From positions 1,422,911-1,486,910 of the forward strand of contig VZSE01015197.1 in NCBI GenBank assembly GCA_013398275.1: a stretch of DNA of 64,000 nt. The letters run 5' to 3'. Shown piece after piece: positions 38,001 to 51,700 of the stretch. The notes beneath the pieces were generated by a model. That model saw only the letters and a list, made by a program, of their open reading frames with translations, searched no databases and was not told the origin of the DNA. Position 1 is the stretch's first letter; every line of letters begins with the position of its first letter. Both the position numbers and the translations under genes were made by a program. This DNA is from Promerops cafer. Its lineage: Eukaryota; Chordata; Aves; Passeriformes; Nectariniidae.

Positions 38001-38390
38001 TTCACAGAAACGCAGAATTATGGAGGTGTCTAAGGTGGGAAGTGTGTTGTAGTCCAATCCCCCTGCTCAGGCTGTGTTGCCTAGAGCTGGTTGTGCAAGA
38101 CCATGTCCAGATGGCTTTTGAATATCTCCAAGGTGGGAGTCTCCAGCACTCCTCTGGGCAATGTGTGCCAGTGCTCTGTCACTCTCACAGTGACAAGGGG
38201 TTCTCTGGTGCTCAAAGGGACCTCGTGTGTTTCAGTCCTGCTGCTGGGCACCACTGAGAAGAGCTTGTCTCCGTCCTCTTTACACCCTCCTTTCAGGTAT
38301 TTGTACACATTGATTAGATCCTCCTGAGCCTCCTCTTTTTCAGTCTGAACAGCTCCAGCTCCTTCAGCATTTCATCACAGGAGAGGTGAT
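38001..38390 (-). mobile_element. CR1 LINE 3' fragment
   Basis: The plus strand shows the antisense CR1 3' region in order: AGTCCAATCCCCCTGCTCAG, CCATGTCCAGATGGCTTTTG, AATATCTCCAAGGTGGGAGT, GTGCCAGTGCTCTGTCACTC, GGGCACCACTGAGAAGAGCT and TTTTTCAGTCTGAACAGCTC. The left boundary has a degenerate terminal repeat (TTCACAGAAACGCAGAATTA). About 390 bases remain. Several small deletions are visible, including in the region that normally encodes the start of the 3' UTR. It codes for nothing. Confidence 0.9.
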
Positions 38391-40057
38391 TTAGTGCAGA
38401 TACTTCCAGGAATACTGCTATGCCAATGCCTCTGCAGCTACTGCTTCTTGATTCAGGGGATCGTGGCAAAAACTAGAAAAAGCACTTTCAAAAAATAAGT
38501 AAAATCGGTATTTAAAAAAATCTTGGTTAAAAATATGAGCTTCATTCTGTGGAGTCTGGCTGAACAGGAATAAGATCCATTCATTATTTTATTCTTGATC
38601 CCCTGCTAGGCCAAGCTAAATATCATACAAGATATTGACATTTCAATTTATATTAGACTATAAACTAGTTCAGAGAAAAGGTAGAAAAAACCCACACTGA
38701 ACTGTGTCAGAATACAGTCTGCAATTGAATCCTTTGTATATATATTTTACAAATATCTGCCAGACTGTGAATTTTTAGTATATAGTGAGTAAAGTGCAAA
38801 ACAACAACTCATGTGCAACAATAAAATAGGGACACCTACTAACTACTTTTGAGATTTGACATGCAAAGCAGTCGTGAGGATGAAAGTTGTATCTGCCAAC
38901 ACATTAGATCTGTCACAGATAAATCAGCAAATAGTATCACATTGTCATGGGTGGAGAGGGAACTTCAGACAAATTTTAGAGAAGCCCTCCCACTGAGTCA
39001 CAAGGTGCAGGAAGGACCCCCTCGCTCTCTAAATGCCTTCTCAGAGAGGAGCCTGGCTGCAGTTGGATTCAATCGTAGACCCAGACTTTTTCAGTGGTTT
39101 AAGTCTAAGGAATTACAGAGGTGTGGTTGAACCTTTGTTCAACTTTCTGCTGTAGGATTAAAGATGGCAAACCAGATATATTTATATAAAAAGGAATGTC
39201 TTACAATAAACAACTAGAAAAAATGATCTTAATCAGAATTATTTACTATGTAATGTAGGAGATAAAACTACTATTATAGCATAGTACAGTATAGTGTAGT
39301 ACATTAAAGCATCTATATTAAAGCTGGCAAAGAAGAAACAGTTATTAAGAGGGATTGATGTTACTCACCCATACCAATGAACTTGGGCAAATCTCTTTTG
39401 CTCAGCCTTGAGGGGCATCCCCACCCAAGGGAGGAATCTCTGCACACACTCCAAGAAGAACCTGCTGTTTGAAAATGGGACTGGACTTGCAGAGTTTAAA
39501 GTGGTTGACTGTCACTCACATGTCTCAGGCCAGCTGTACCAGCTCAGCATTTTTGATAAGGGTAATTTACCATGTTTGCCACATCTTCACCTTGATATCA
39601 GGGTGTTTAACTTTGGGATGGATCAGACTGGTTTTAACATAATTCAACACCAAAAGCAAAATGACACCCCTTTTTAGTTCACCACTGATAGCTTTGCAGA
39701 CAGGGCACTATTTGAGTTTTTTTGCCACATTCCAGGCAGAACATCCTTCTACACACACAACTATCATGAAAGCTGGAATTACAAATGTAATTGTAACTGC
39801 ACAGTATGTTGCTGTGTTCTACTGTCTATGCAGATGTTTAATGCCTAATGTAATTTAAAGGTAATGCACTATTTTTGAGCTTCATTTTTATGTTGTTGGT
39901 ATTGCATTTTGTGGATATATCTTTCTGCAGGACATAAAAGCCAAGTCTGGGAGGATTTTACAAAAACATACAGTTTCTCCAAACAGAATTTTTTTTCAGG
40001 ATTGTGATACTAAACACTGTATTGCTTCTAATAATTTTTGTTTTCTGGACAAGAGTT

Positions 40058-40088
<31 letters not shown>

Positions 40089-42402
40089 GTATATGTTCTA
40101 GACTTGACATTCTGCACTACTTTTGAGAAGCTTGCACATATTTACTCATTACTCATTGCTCTGCTTTATTGACTAATATCAAGGATGAGACTAATGAACA
40201 ACAAAGCAACAATAATAAAAATTAAAAAAATAAACTGATTTTGTAAATAAAACCTGATAAAAAATCTGGTTAGAGGATAGACAGTCACAAATTTCATACG
40301 AGATTGAAATGTAGGTCCATTATTTCTACTGATTTTGGTGTATTTGTGCAGGTTTAGGTGAATAGGCATAGACTTAACACGTTAGTAAGCCAGGACCTTT
40401 GTGAAGAAGTGTTTGTTTTTTTCCCCTCTACAGACAGGGACTCTAGAGACTTTTTTTCACAATATATGAGTGCAGGTGCAGTCCACATCAACACCTCAGC
40501 TCATTTGGTCTGTGCAGTTGGCTTGTACAGTTGTTCCTCTCTCCTTGGGGATATATAACTATAAAGCACAATGTCAGCTTTTGTTTTAATCAAGAATCTC
40601 TAATCCTTTCCTTTGTGAGTAATAATCTTTAACCAGTGTAATGTTGTAAGCCTGTTACCAAGGTTGAGACTCTTGCTCTAATCTGTCATTCTCTGAAGTT
40701 CAAGGCTTAGTCGTGCTCCCTGGGACTACTCAGAGCCCTTTTTGGGACACTGTCAAACTTCCACAGCATCTATTGATGTTGGAAAGGAACATCAGTTAAA
40801 TTCACAGCTAAAGGGAGTTTACAGCATCTGGCAATAAACCCACAGAAATCTTTTTGTTTACTATCAGACTAATTTTTGTTTGATTTTAAGCTTTACTGCA
40901 ATCTATTAATGACTTGATATCCTCTCTATATCTTATACTAGCAATTTTTATGTCTTTATTTCTCCCACTGACAACTGAGTGTAAAATTCCATCTTGTATC
41001 CTGGACAGGATGCTGAACATTCACTGTCACAGTAGCTCAAGTGAAGTCATTTTATTTTGTAGCTGGGACAGGCTAAGAAATCATGAGCCATACATTTGTC
41101 TCTGATCTACTGACCTTCAGAATATATAAAAATTTATTTCCAGCTCTATGGACAAAGCAGATACAACTATTTAAGATTCATTGCAGGAAATTAGGCATTA
41201 CATTATTAGTGTCTCAGATCAAGGAAAATTCCTGACTTGATCACATTCCTGTGTATGATGAACCATGAGGGACATTTAAAAAAAACCATACTGACACTTA
41301 TTCCAGAATGGGGACACAGCCCTATGAATAGTCTTGAACAATTGTATAGGCAAAGGTCAGACTGTATGTGACAAGTGTGATCTGTTTGTTATCAAACAGG
41401 AAATCCAGATTAACACAGACACAGAGCTTTACTATCAGGTCCTTGCTTGAAAAGACATACTTGATGTAGTATAACAGAATTGTTAAAAAATATTTTGGAG
41501 CAAAATTTTGCTGTGGTGTAATTGCTATGTGCACCCACAGAATTTATGTCTGTGTTTCCAGACACACCCCCAAAAGTCATGAAATTAATATAACAGACAT
41601 CATTTACATTGTCAGTTTGACTCATCGTATTCATACAAGCATTGTCTTCTTTTACACAGCTGTTGTTCTACTTATTTCCTTTTTCCCCTTCTGTCCTTCC
41701 AATATCACCTTCTCTTGAAATGCTTTATTGTTTTCATTGGCCCTCTTGCTTTCCTTTCTTATTTTTGGTGTATTTTTAGGCTTTTTTAATGCTTTCTTTT
41801 CAAAATATATCACACAGTGCTTTTAATTTAGCACAGGGAACTACTCAGAAGCCTCATGAAATGCTTGCTGATGTTTAGGATATGGCACACAAATACTACC
41901 AAAGTCCATTTAGTTCTGCAAAACTGTACTTAACAAATTCCCATTTGTGAATTCTTTTTGAGACATTCAAATGTGTGAAGGTATAGTGGTCATTAGGGAC
42001 AAGGGCCAAGCTAAGGTGACACAGAATAACACCATTCATATTTTTTTGACAAATTGAAAAGAAATTGGTTAGTTCTGACTGTCCTTCATTCTCTTCTGTT
42101 TCTCTCCTTCAAGAGTCAAACTGAAATCTGAAGCTGGGAAATGGCATCTGGTAGTTGGTTAACCACACAGTGTTACCAGACAATCATCCTTTCTTAAAGC
42201 AAACCAAGCTAAGTTGCAGAAACTAGTTCTGCAATGAATAAATGGCAAAAGTAAAAAGGCATTGCAGAAAATGTGTATCTTGATTGTTTATCCTTACTGG
42301 TTGATGTTAGAAAGATGTAGCAATGCTAGATAGGTTTTAATGGCATCTAAATTGCCATGTAATTTCTGAATTAGAGAAATTAGCAATCAACACAGTCCCT
42401 AT
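38391..42402. other. Unique AT-rich sequence, no gene recognised
   Basis: It contains a TA microsatellite at 40057-40095. Open frames at 38849-39130 (plus, 93 codons) and 39408-39677 (plus, 89 codons) have no recognisable domain. The left part of the gypsy-type element to which the integrase relic at 42.4 kb belonged could not be found here. Confidence 0.5.
40057..40095. repeat. TA microsatellite
   Basis: Alternating TA over about 39 bases with G interruptions (TATATATGTATATATATATG). Confidence 0.9.
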
Positions 42403-42905
42403 GTGCATATGGTCAGTGCAGATGTGAGAAACAAGAAAAAATTAGCAAGACAACCCTTCTGATGGAAGAAGATGGATGATGATATTGACAGCCATTTAAA
42501 TAGCTGTAAAATGTGCCTATCAAAAAGAATTGTTCCAGCCCTGGGACCATTTTACCTGCAAAAGGGGGCAAGTAAATCACATGAGACAGATTCCATTGAC
42601 TTTGAGGAAAAGGAAAGACAAGCCTTTTTTATTGCTATTGATGTTTGCTCTTATTGACTAAGTGTTTGCCACGGACTCAAGTACCACCAGACACATAAAT
42701 ACAAGGAGGACCTTGTGTGTGTCCTTTATCTGACTGGGGGAAACAATTTGCAATTTACATCCAAGGGATCTGCAGCTTTCCTCCAACACAACAGTTTGAG
42801 AAGAGTGTGCTGAAAATTGGTTCAAATAATCCTCCTGTCCTACAAAGTCCTTGCTGAGTTCAAAGAGAATGTTTTCCTTTATAGTGCAGAAGAAAACATT
42901 TGACA
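42403..42905 (+). mobile_element. Relic of a Ty3/gypsy-type integrase
   Basis: Integrases insert the DNA copy of an LTR retrotransposon into the host genome. In one plus-strand frame, with only a few stops, this stretch shows the landmarks in the right order. First comes a K-K-L-A-R block at 42436-42450. Next is a W-K-K-M-D-D-D-I block followed by the zinc-ligand pair CKMC (Cys codons 42505 and 42514), which is the end of the H2C2 domain. Then S-I-D-F carries the first catalytic Asp (codon 42598), followed by FFIAIDVCSY. A shifted S-D-x-G (Asp codon 42732) stands where the second catalytic Asp is expected, and QFTSKGSAAFLQHNSL starts at 42751. The catalytic Glu region is not recognisable; an A-E-N-W-F-K likeness near 42812 is in another frame. 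In-frame stops lie at 42460 and 42655. The spacing between the two core blocks is slightly shorter than usual. No other domains, LTRs or neighbours of the element were found, so it is an isolated dead fragment. The gypsy rather than retroviral type is judged from the I-D-F and Q-F-T-S-K contexts. Confidence 0.72.
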
Positions 42906-45073
42906 CTCTATCACTGTGATTTCACTGCCTGAATTATCTCTGAACTTTGCTAAGTCACAGCCTGGCTTAGTTTGCTAATGCTATATTTTGTGAAGATGCT
43001 AGAGCATAAGGTCACCTTAAAAAAGACTGATGCAGGAATTCCCTTCCTCATCTATTTTTATGGGAAGAAACAGCTCTAATAAATGTGTGCAATGGAAAAA
43101 GAAGATGAAAAAATTGTAACAGCCTGGATGATTAAGAAGAGGAATATTTCTGAATGATCAAAATACAAGTGAAAATCCATTAAAGTAATATAATTTTCAG
43201 CTGTCACATCCCTCCCTGGGAACCACAGAGGAGTTCATGTTTCCAGAAAGGATAACAGACTTCAGCTGTTACATCTAACAGGGTTACAAATTTAGCTCTG
43301 GAGGTAAATCTGTAATTTGTTATCAGGGGTCTCCTGTTCAGACCTCTCAGGAGGGTCCTTAACAGTGAGACCAACTGGGGATTGAGTAATATCAAACAGA
43401 GAATACATGCTTTTGGCCAGGACCACAGTTGAAGATCTGGGAATAGAAAGTGTGTTCTTGAAATTAATAGCCATCTTAATGAATCATTATTTTATATGGG
43501 CCTCAACTTATTTCAAAAGAGATTTACAAGAATAAAATCTTCCTATACTACCTGTAGTAAAGCAGTTATCATATATTGCATATTATACTGATATAATATG
43601 GGAATTCATATATAATTTACATAGAAAGCTAAATTTTGGACTTTGTGATTTATTCATTGTGAAAAGGTAAGTACTTAGAAGAAATTAAAACTGAAAAGAC
43701 ATTCTATTTTCCTTTGCTGATGAAATATTGTACATTTTATGATGAAATACAGTGAATCATTACAAAGTGTAACATAAGTCTAAATTTGTTAGCACTGTTA
43801 TGTAGACAATATGCATCTTTTGAGTAGCTAAATATAAGTGAACATAACCTCAGCTACAACAGTGCAATAAATGTGAGTAGATGACTTGGCTTTTTTAATT
43901 ATTATTTTCTGAATTTGCACTGTTGGTCACAGTTTACTGTGAGAAGAAGAACATACAGGTTTAGAGCTAGGTGAGTTATCTAGGCTAAAGCAGTTTTCTC
44001 TTCACAGGCACAGCTGGCGAGCATCCCTTTGTGCTTAAAAAGGGAATGGGTAAATTTCACAGGGAAAGTGATGTTGTTGCTACAAGGATTACAAAGACAA
44101 ACTTTGAAATATGGATTTGTATCTACTCCTGCAAGGTGACACTTCATTGACTTCACTTGATACTTGCTTTACTGAGAATTGGTCCAATAGATTTTAATGC
44201 AGACAGTGTAACAGAGAAAAAATTGCTTTCAGCACAGGTGACGGTGTAATGTTGTTTTAAACAGATAGGATGAATTGAAACACTTTCTCTCCCTCCCTCC
44301 CTCGCTGTCTCTCTCTTCAAATGTTTGTATGACAATGGTCTTTTCTGTACTTAATCAGCTCATAGATGCAAGTGGTTATTCTAAAGCCACTTTTATTTTT
44401 GTCAACCTGTTTGCTTGCGTATTGCTGGTGGGAGAGTTTTCTAATCACAGCATTCCATTGTAAAGAAAATCTATAAGAGGCAGAAATAAGAGATGGAACA
44501 AATCACCTTGTAGCTAGTGTTTGTTCCAAACAGAACAATCTCCCAGACATTTGTCATTAGAACTAGAAGAGTTTTATGGCCCTAAAAGCAAAGGTCAGAG
44601 ACTATATACTTCTGTATTGCATGTAATCATCATTTACAATTGCACAAGAAATGGTGTGAAATGGTAGTCAGATCTTGTTGGTTTTGTCTTAACCTCTTCT
44701 CATTTAATAAAGTCCATATACCAATGCAAAGACTGCAATGAAACTCTAGGATTTCTCTGTCAAGTGTTGGGTCACTATGCTCTTCTGAAAAGGTTTGCAC
44801 TGCTCGTCCTTGGGGCAGAAAAATAAAAAAATAGAAGTAACAAAAATCCCAGGTTGTTAGACTGAGTTTTTGTAAGCCTCCAGGATGTCAGTGTTTCACA
44901 TTTAGCACACAGTTCCCAAAGAAATATCTGTTAAATGTTCAACAGATAAAGTCAAAGAGGAGATATTGATTGAGCAAATGAGTTAGAGGAGCCTGGGGTT
45001 TGGGATATCAGTGCTGCTATTTTATGAGCTGTTTAAGCTAATGATGTTTATGAAGGTAATTCTGGGCTTGACT

Positions 45074-45110
45074 CAGTAGACAAGTAGACAGAAGACAGTA
45101 GACAGTAGAG
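45074..45110. repeat. Short irregular minisatellite (AGTAGAC-like)
   Basis: Four to five imperfect copies of AGTAGACA, with spacers of 0 to 7 bases. Confidence 0.75.
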
Positions 45111-45341
45111 GCCCTTCTCTCTAGTGGCATTTCAAATAGGTTTGTAATTGAGTAGGGGACAAAGCCAGCTGGCTTTGAGAAATAGCATCCCCTAGATGTC
45201 TTCATTGCTTATATATCTGTATGTGTTTATGTATATAGAAATATTTTTAAAAATTAAAAAAATCTGTCTTTTTTGATCCGCAAGAGGATATAATTTTTTC
45301 TCCTCCTTGCTTTTTTGGTGTTTAGGATTTTTATTAATCCT

Positions 45342-45356
45342 AGCAGCAGCAGCAGC
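45342..45356. repeat. AGC trinucleotide repeat, five copies
   Basis: Five perfect AGC units in non-coding DNA. Confidence 0.85.
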
Positions 45357-45528
45357 AAGACTTAGTCATTGAAACCAACATCATAGTCATGAGGATTTGT
45401 GGCTCTTTATACTTGACAATTCTTAAACTCAGATCACTCCATTCTCACATATGTTAATTAAAAGATTGAATATTTATGTAGAGGTTATATTTTCTGAGAG
45501 TTATTTTCTTGACAACAGGACTGTCTTT

Positions 45529-45722
45529 CATAGAATCAAAAAATGGCCTTGGAAGGGACCTTAGAGATCATTGAATTCAAATCCCCCCCTGCCTTGCACA
45601 TGGACTGCTTTCACAAGAGCAGGTTGCTCAGAGCTCCATCCAGCCTGGCCTTGAGCATTTCCAGGGATGGGAAATTCACATCCTTTTGGGAAACCTGTTC
45701 CAGTTCCCTCTGTAAGAGCAGG
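45529..45722 (-). mobile_element. CR1 LINE 3' end, short
   Basis: The plus strand begins CATAGAATCAAAAAATGGCC, continues TTGGAAGGGACCTTAGAGAT, and later has CCATCCAGCCTGGCCTTGAG and TTTCCAGGGATGGGAAATTC. This is the antisense of a CR1 3' end. It stops near 45722, so only about 190 bases were inserted or kept. Confidence 0.9.
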
Positions 45723-48700
45723 TAGGCACCTTTAGAAGACTTGTAACTGTGGAGTACCTGCTTGGCAATTGTTTGGCAATTGAAAAACTTCACATAAATA
45801 TTCACATTTTAGACTTTAGCCAATGCTTGAATTTTACAGCCTCGCTTGTCACACCAGCAGAGCCATGGGCTGAAATTAGCATAACCTTGAATGTTTCAGC
45901 TGGGCTTGTAGCAGAGATTTACAAATAACATTTCAGCAAGCAGTGGCCAGAATCCCATCAAGTATTTTCTAAAAAAACCCAAAAAAGCTTAAATCTAAGC
46001 CCCTTTCCAAGGTAACTCAGAAGATAAGTAGTAAGATGACCTAAAATCCCCCTTGAGGTCTGTGTGGAGAGGAAAAATTTTGTCTTTTGGTAAGAATGGA
46101 TACAACTCAAACAAATAGGCTATAGGAGAAAACAAACTAATTAGGAATTTTGCAGCAAAAGAGGCACAGTACGTGGCAGACCCCTGCTACTGAACTGCAT
46201 GATGCTTTGCAACATAGACCATCCCCCTAATTGTGATGATTGATTTTTATTCAAGAGCAGTTAAAACTCATTGTTATGCTGCCAGCTTAGCACTGCCCTT
46301 GCCTGGACCACTATAGCTTAAACCTCAAACATGTTAAACAAGAAATTGTAAATAGTGGCATGAAACTGTGGAAGAATTAATTGGAATGCAAAAGAAGCAT
46401 TATAATTTAAAAGTGTAAATTGTAAACATAAGTGTAAACATAACCTCTGCAACAGAAAAGTGCAAGGGAGAACAGAATCTATGGGATCAGTTTGTTGCCC
46501 CTTCCTAAAATAATCATGAAACCCAGAAAATCACATCCATTTAAAAATATTTGGAAAGATATATATTCCCCGAATACCTCATTCTCCCTTTTTGTGATAA
46601 AGATATCTTTTTCCTTGTGGAACAAAAACCCCCCTCCCTCCTCTTCCCAAAGCCACCTCAGGGAATAAATATAGAAAAACCTTCCTACAAAGCCTCACAA
46701 GCTTTCTCTCTGTCTTGACTTTGCAAAGGGGTCAGCTAGTTTTTCCTTACATGGATGTCAGATCAATTAGTGCACGCAGATTTGTTGATGGTCTATCAAA
46801 TTTCTCATTGCTGCAACAGTTTCCCAATCAAAGAGATTACACAGAGGACACTTTATAAAAATGTAGTTATAATGTAACCTGGAATTTCAGCTCATATGGA
46901 GTGAGAAGGGATGGCTAGATGTTTATTCATGAAGGATGGTGCCAACACAGGTTGTGTAAAATGACAGATCTGGTTTTGGGTGTTGTGGGTAGCCATTATG
47001 TGTGAGGAATTTTAGGACTAATCAAACAGCTCTTGATTCTCAAGCACTCTCAGGATTTCTGATGGAACTGGAGGGTAACAGTGTGGGACTTTTGAGAGTC
47101 ACCCTTCACCAAAAGGAAAGGAGTTTTCCAGGTGGGGAGGTTCCCACTATGGTTGTTACTTCAGCCTTGGGGTACAACGCAGTGCAGCTGAAGGAAACAG
47201 GCTGATTCCTTAAGTGGCTGCAGAAAAAAAACAGTCACCTCTACTCTTTGCTGCCTTATTAGTTTGTGGCTTGGATTTGAGGACAGATGAGTTTGTGACA
47301 CACGAGGAAAAATTAACTTGAGATTGTGATACCATAAAATTTCCTACAAAGCTATAGTTTTCTATTGTAGCACGACTGTTGTAGTGAGATACACCTGTTA
47401 GCTTTAAACTGTGATCTCTTACATGGAAAGAGTGATTCAAAATTATCCTGTGGATGTCAGAAATGTAATAAAATAGAAATATATTTTACCAGAGATATTG
47501 AAGACTATAGAAATGAGCAGTTCTTGGTTTTACATTGATTAACACAAAAATCTGCCTCAGTAATACTGAGGTAGGAAATAATCCTGGGACGCAAGTGTGA
47601 GAGACCAAAGTCTGCTGAAATATGACATTAACGTCAAATAGTCATGTAGGAGGGAAAACAAAGATAGAAAGTATAGATAGAAGAGCTTTTAACCTGTACA
47701 AGAGGAGCCAGAAGCAGTGGTGGAAGAGCAACACACCTACAAAAGTAATTACATTGCTAAGTAAGCACATGCTTGAGAGATTGAAAATGGTACTCAAAAA
47801 TAAAGAGAGAAGAATTAAAAAACAAATGTTAATGAACCAAGGGAAAAAACATAAATAATCTGTGCTCAGAGTGAAGCTTAGAAAAGTTTTAACCTTCAGA
47901 TAAGAAGAGGGCTGTTGAGACTAGGCAATGTAACAGGGAAGCCGAGGTGAAGACTGATGCTAAGGTTTCACAGGAGATTAGTAGTGCAGTTATTAATTTT
48001 TTAATTATGTGAGATACAAGAAATGTGAGACAACAAATATTTAACAAATGACCAGCATTATTTATTCATAGAGGACAGAGCCAATAGAAAAGGAGAAAAT
48101 ATTAATTAATTTTTCACTTCAGGATTCCCAGTAGAATGTGTAGAACAGATGCTGAAGGTAAACAAATCTCTTACACTGCAACTGGACTTTGCCATAGACA
48201 CTTATAGTTGTAGAAGAGGAGTAATATAAAAAATCATGTAGAAATCATACAAACTCAGTTTTCAGACCATAAACCTGTAATTTTATTTTCTTCTGCAAAG
48301 AAAGAAAATAAATACTGTTATTTTATCATATTTACTTTCCAATAGTCTCATTTACAAACTTCTGAACACACACTTTCGTCTTTGTCCAAATACTTAATAT
48401 ATCAGGCCTCACGATGTCTTTCTGGGCCAGTGTTTCTGAATCTTTCTGGAATGAAATTTGATTCTGCCATACCTTTTCCACAACTCCCTCTGCCAGGTGT
48501 CATTCCCTGATTTATTCTCCTATCTCAGTTTTTATTCTTTCCTCATGGGATTCTGCTGCTTTCATTTTGCTTGTAATTCAGAAGCAAAAGCACAAAGGGG
48601 TTAAATAAAATCCACAAAAAAATTTGCAGAAGACACAGCTATATATTACAGCTCACCTGTAGTCTACTCCAAAGCATCCTTTACCAACCTGTGTAGTGAC

Positions 48701-51700
48701 TTGGCTAGACACTTTATTCAACAGGATGATATCATTGAGTGATTAAACTGAAACAGAATAAAATTGTGAAAAAACACAACTCTAGGCCCATATACTTATC
48801 ACTGCCTGGTCCAGAATTGAAAGTGAAAAAAAGATTGGAAAAAAAAATTCAGGTTTTTCAGAAGTTTTTCAGAAGTTTCACTAGCTTCTGAAAATTAAAA
48901 CCAAAAATCTCAATATTTAAATCTTTATCCAGGTGCAAGTTACCCACCTGCCCATAGCAGTAGCTGGTGGAATTGCTGGAAGCTTTGGATCAAGTTCCAA
49001 GAATCATATGTCAAATGTAGAATGGTTTTCTTCTCTAGGAATTGACTTTTCAGAGCATAGGCAATTCCCAGTATTGAAGTCTTTTGGATCTTATTCCAGA
49101 GGATACAGACAAGAGATGTGTTAGATTTTTCTCTTGCAGACTGCTTCCTGATGAATAGGAAGTACTTGCATATGAACCACTGCTGAAATGTGTTTTGGAA
49201 ATGATTCCCTTGAGAGCAACAATTTGAGACCTGGTAAAAGTTATAAGTTAATAAATCAAAATAACTTCTGCTACACAGATTGTCAGAAGATGAACTGAAG
49301 CTCAAACAGATACCAGTCACATTTCCAGAGTAGAAGAGAGATCCCACCTCTTTAAAAATCTTACCTTTTCTTCTTTCTTTGTGTTCTTTGACTTGGTGGC
49401 ATTCTACAAATATCAGTTGTGCCTAAAAATAGAGAGATTGGGATGTTCATAGAGTCCTTAATATCACAGACATTATTAATTATTGATTATTCTCAGGCAC
49501 ATGGGAAAAGAAGAACTTCTTTCCTGAAGAAGTTAGATGTTCCATAAATTCTGATTTCAAATAAACAAAACACCTTCTTTTATGCTGTTCTTAACTAATG
49601 GTACCCGTTTTATATAGAACAATAAATGAAGCATTCACAATAATTCACACAATTCACAATTGCTACCAAGACCACAAAATCACTATATTACTTGGAGATT
49701 TTTCTGGAATAATGGGTATGAAAAACTCACAAATTTGCTGCTATAGCTCTATTGCACTATAACACACTTTGCAAGAGATAGGAAGAAAAGATTTAAATAG
49801 CACACACTATGTCATTTGAAAACTAAAACTTGACAAAGGATGAAGTCCATAAGACAGGGTTTTATATAAGTTTTAGAAACTTGTTGAAGCTCCTAATTTA
49901 ACTGTAGCCTTTCTTCAGCAGTGAAATCAAGTTCAAAGAGGACCTTAGAAACCCAGCTCAATTTTGTTCTCAGCAAAACCTGGAGGAGGTCAAAGAAACA
50001 TTTTTCTTTAGTCAGATCTTTAAGAACAAATCACTGTGAAATGGAAAGATGTTTAACAGGCAAGGAAATTCAGTAGAACTTTACACATATCTTAAGTATA
50101 ATAAAAAGAATAAGATTTTAACAGGAACTTGTCATATTTTGCATCTCTGAGGGGACAACAACGGAAAAAAGACCAGTTTTGAAGGTGCCATCAAACAGAG
50201 ACTTTCAAAGTGATCTAGTATTTAAGAATTTTTTCTATTGGAAGACTCATCCAACTAGCTCTGTGTCTCTTTTCCATACATCTGTGAGTTCTAGAATCTG
50301 ACCAAACTTTTCAGAAGGAAGAAATCTGTGTTTTTTCGCCTTTATTGTATTGTATTTTGATTTTGGTTATCTTTTTATCCTTTCCCTCTGAGTACTTTCC
50401 CTCATTAGTTACAAGATAAGTAGACTTAGCAAGCATAAATATATTTTGAAATTGTCAAGCAGCCTATTTGCTACCTTTTAGTTTACTCTTCAGTACCACC
50501 TTTTTGATAGATCCTTACTACTAAACTATTTCCTTTGGTGATTAAATTGAAATTGTTGGTAAGATACTATTTAGCTTATGTGTAAAATATGCTCATGTCT
50601 GAATGGTTCCCTCATTTCTCTTCCAATTTTCAGTTGCTCAATGAAATAATGTTTTGGCTATTTGATCTTCAAATTTCCCTTCAGCCCCTGTAATTGCTCT
50701 ATTACTTATCAGACAGGGTAGTGTTTCTACTGTCTTCATGTTTAGTAATAGTAATATATGAACATGTACTTGCTTCAAGTGAATTAGGAATGTTGAATGC
50801 ATGAATGTTTTTACTATTTTGAAAGAGAAAAGAGGGTACAATTTTTTTTTTTATTTTTACTCATTATCGGTGGAGCTAAAGGAAGTAAATTTATACTGTG
50901 GAAAATAGCAGTTTTTACTTTGTGTGGGCATCAAGTAAGAACTGTTTACAAACAAAATGCAAACACTTGTTTGAATTTATTCCTACAAAGTTCTCATCAG
51001 GAATTATCAGACCTGAATGGCACAAACAGACTGACAGAATCAGAGGCAGTGCACTGTGAATGATCTGACATCAATTTTTACGAGCTGACAGCTAAAAGAA
51101 AAGCCACCATCTAGAAAGACATACAACAGATTTGAAATGGAGATATGGTTTGTCAGATGATTTTGGAAAGTCACCATTGGATAGGGATGAAAATTCTGGA
51201 ATAGAGAAAAAAAAATATCATGCATGAAGACAAATATCATACAACATCACTCTGTGGTAGTTTCTGGCTGAATAATAATTGCTAGTGAGTTCTGAAAAGA
51301 TGGCCGGGGATGCCACAAATTCCACTCATTGATTACTTGCCTGGGAGACATATCTCTTTTTTAGTTCTACTCAGTGATAGCTTACTTGCTGGGATGGATC
51401 CATTTTGATTTTTTAAATCGATCTCTTGCACAGCTGCCACTGTACACAGTAGCATTGCAATAATATTCTTTGTCTCAGCGAAATGGGCTTCAAGGCAGGT
51501 AGGATTGGTACCCTGGAGGTAGGTCAGCCAGCCTTCTCAGAAAGATTGTGTCAAATATTGGTTTCTTCAGTCCTTGAGGTCTGCAAAGAATATTAACTCT
51601 CTAGCAAGGGAAGGTTCTTAGACATTTATACAGGTTATGAACAAAATATTTAATTTGTGTACAGAAAATCCCCAAATGATAGTAAAAGGAATTTGATGTG

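Larger units (their letters stand above)
42906..45528. other. Unique AT-rich sequence, no gene recognised
   Basis: It contains a CT-rich stretch at 44286-44317, a GTAGACA-type minisatellite at 45074-45110 and five AGC triplets at 45342-45356. No downstream part of the gypsy-type element could be recognised. The two overlapping minus-strand frames at 43204-43474 have no family resemblance. Confidence 0.5.

Noticed and set aside
48940..49347. 135-codon minus-strand frame
   Set aside because: No domain, no splice or promoter context, and a composition typical of chance frames in AT-rich DNA.
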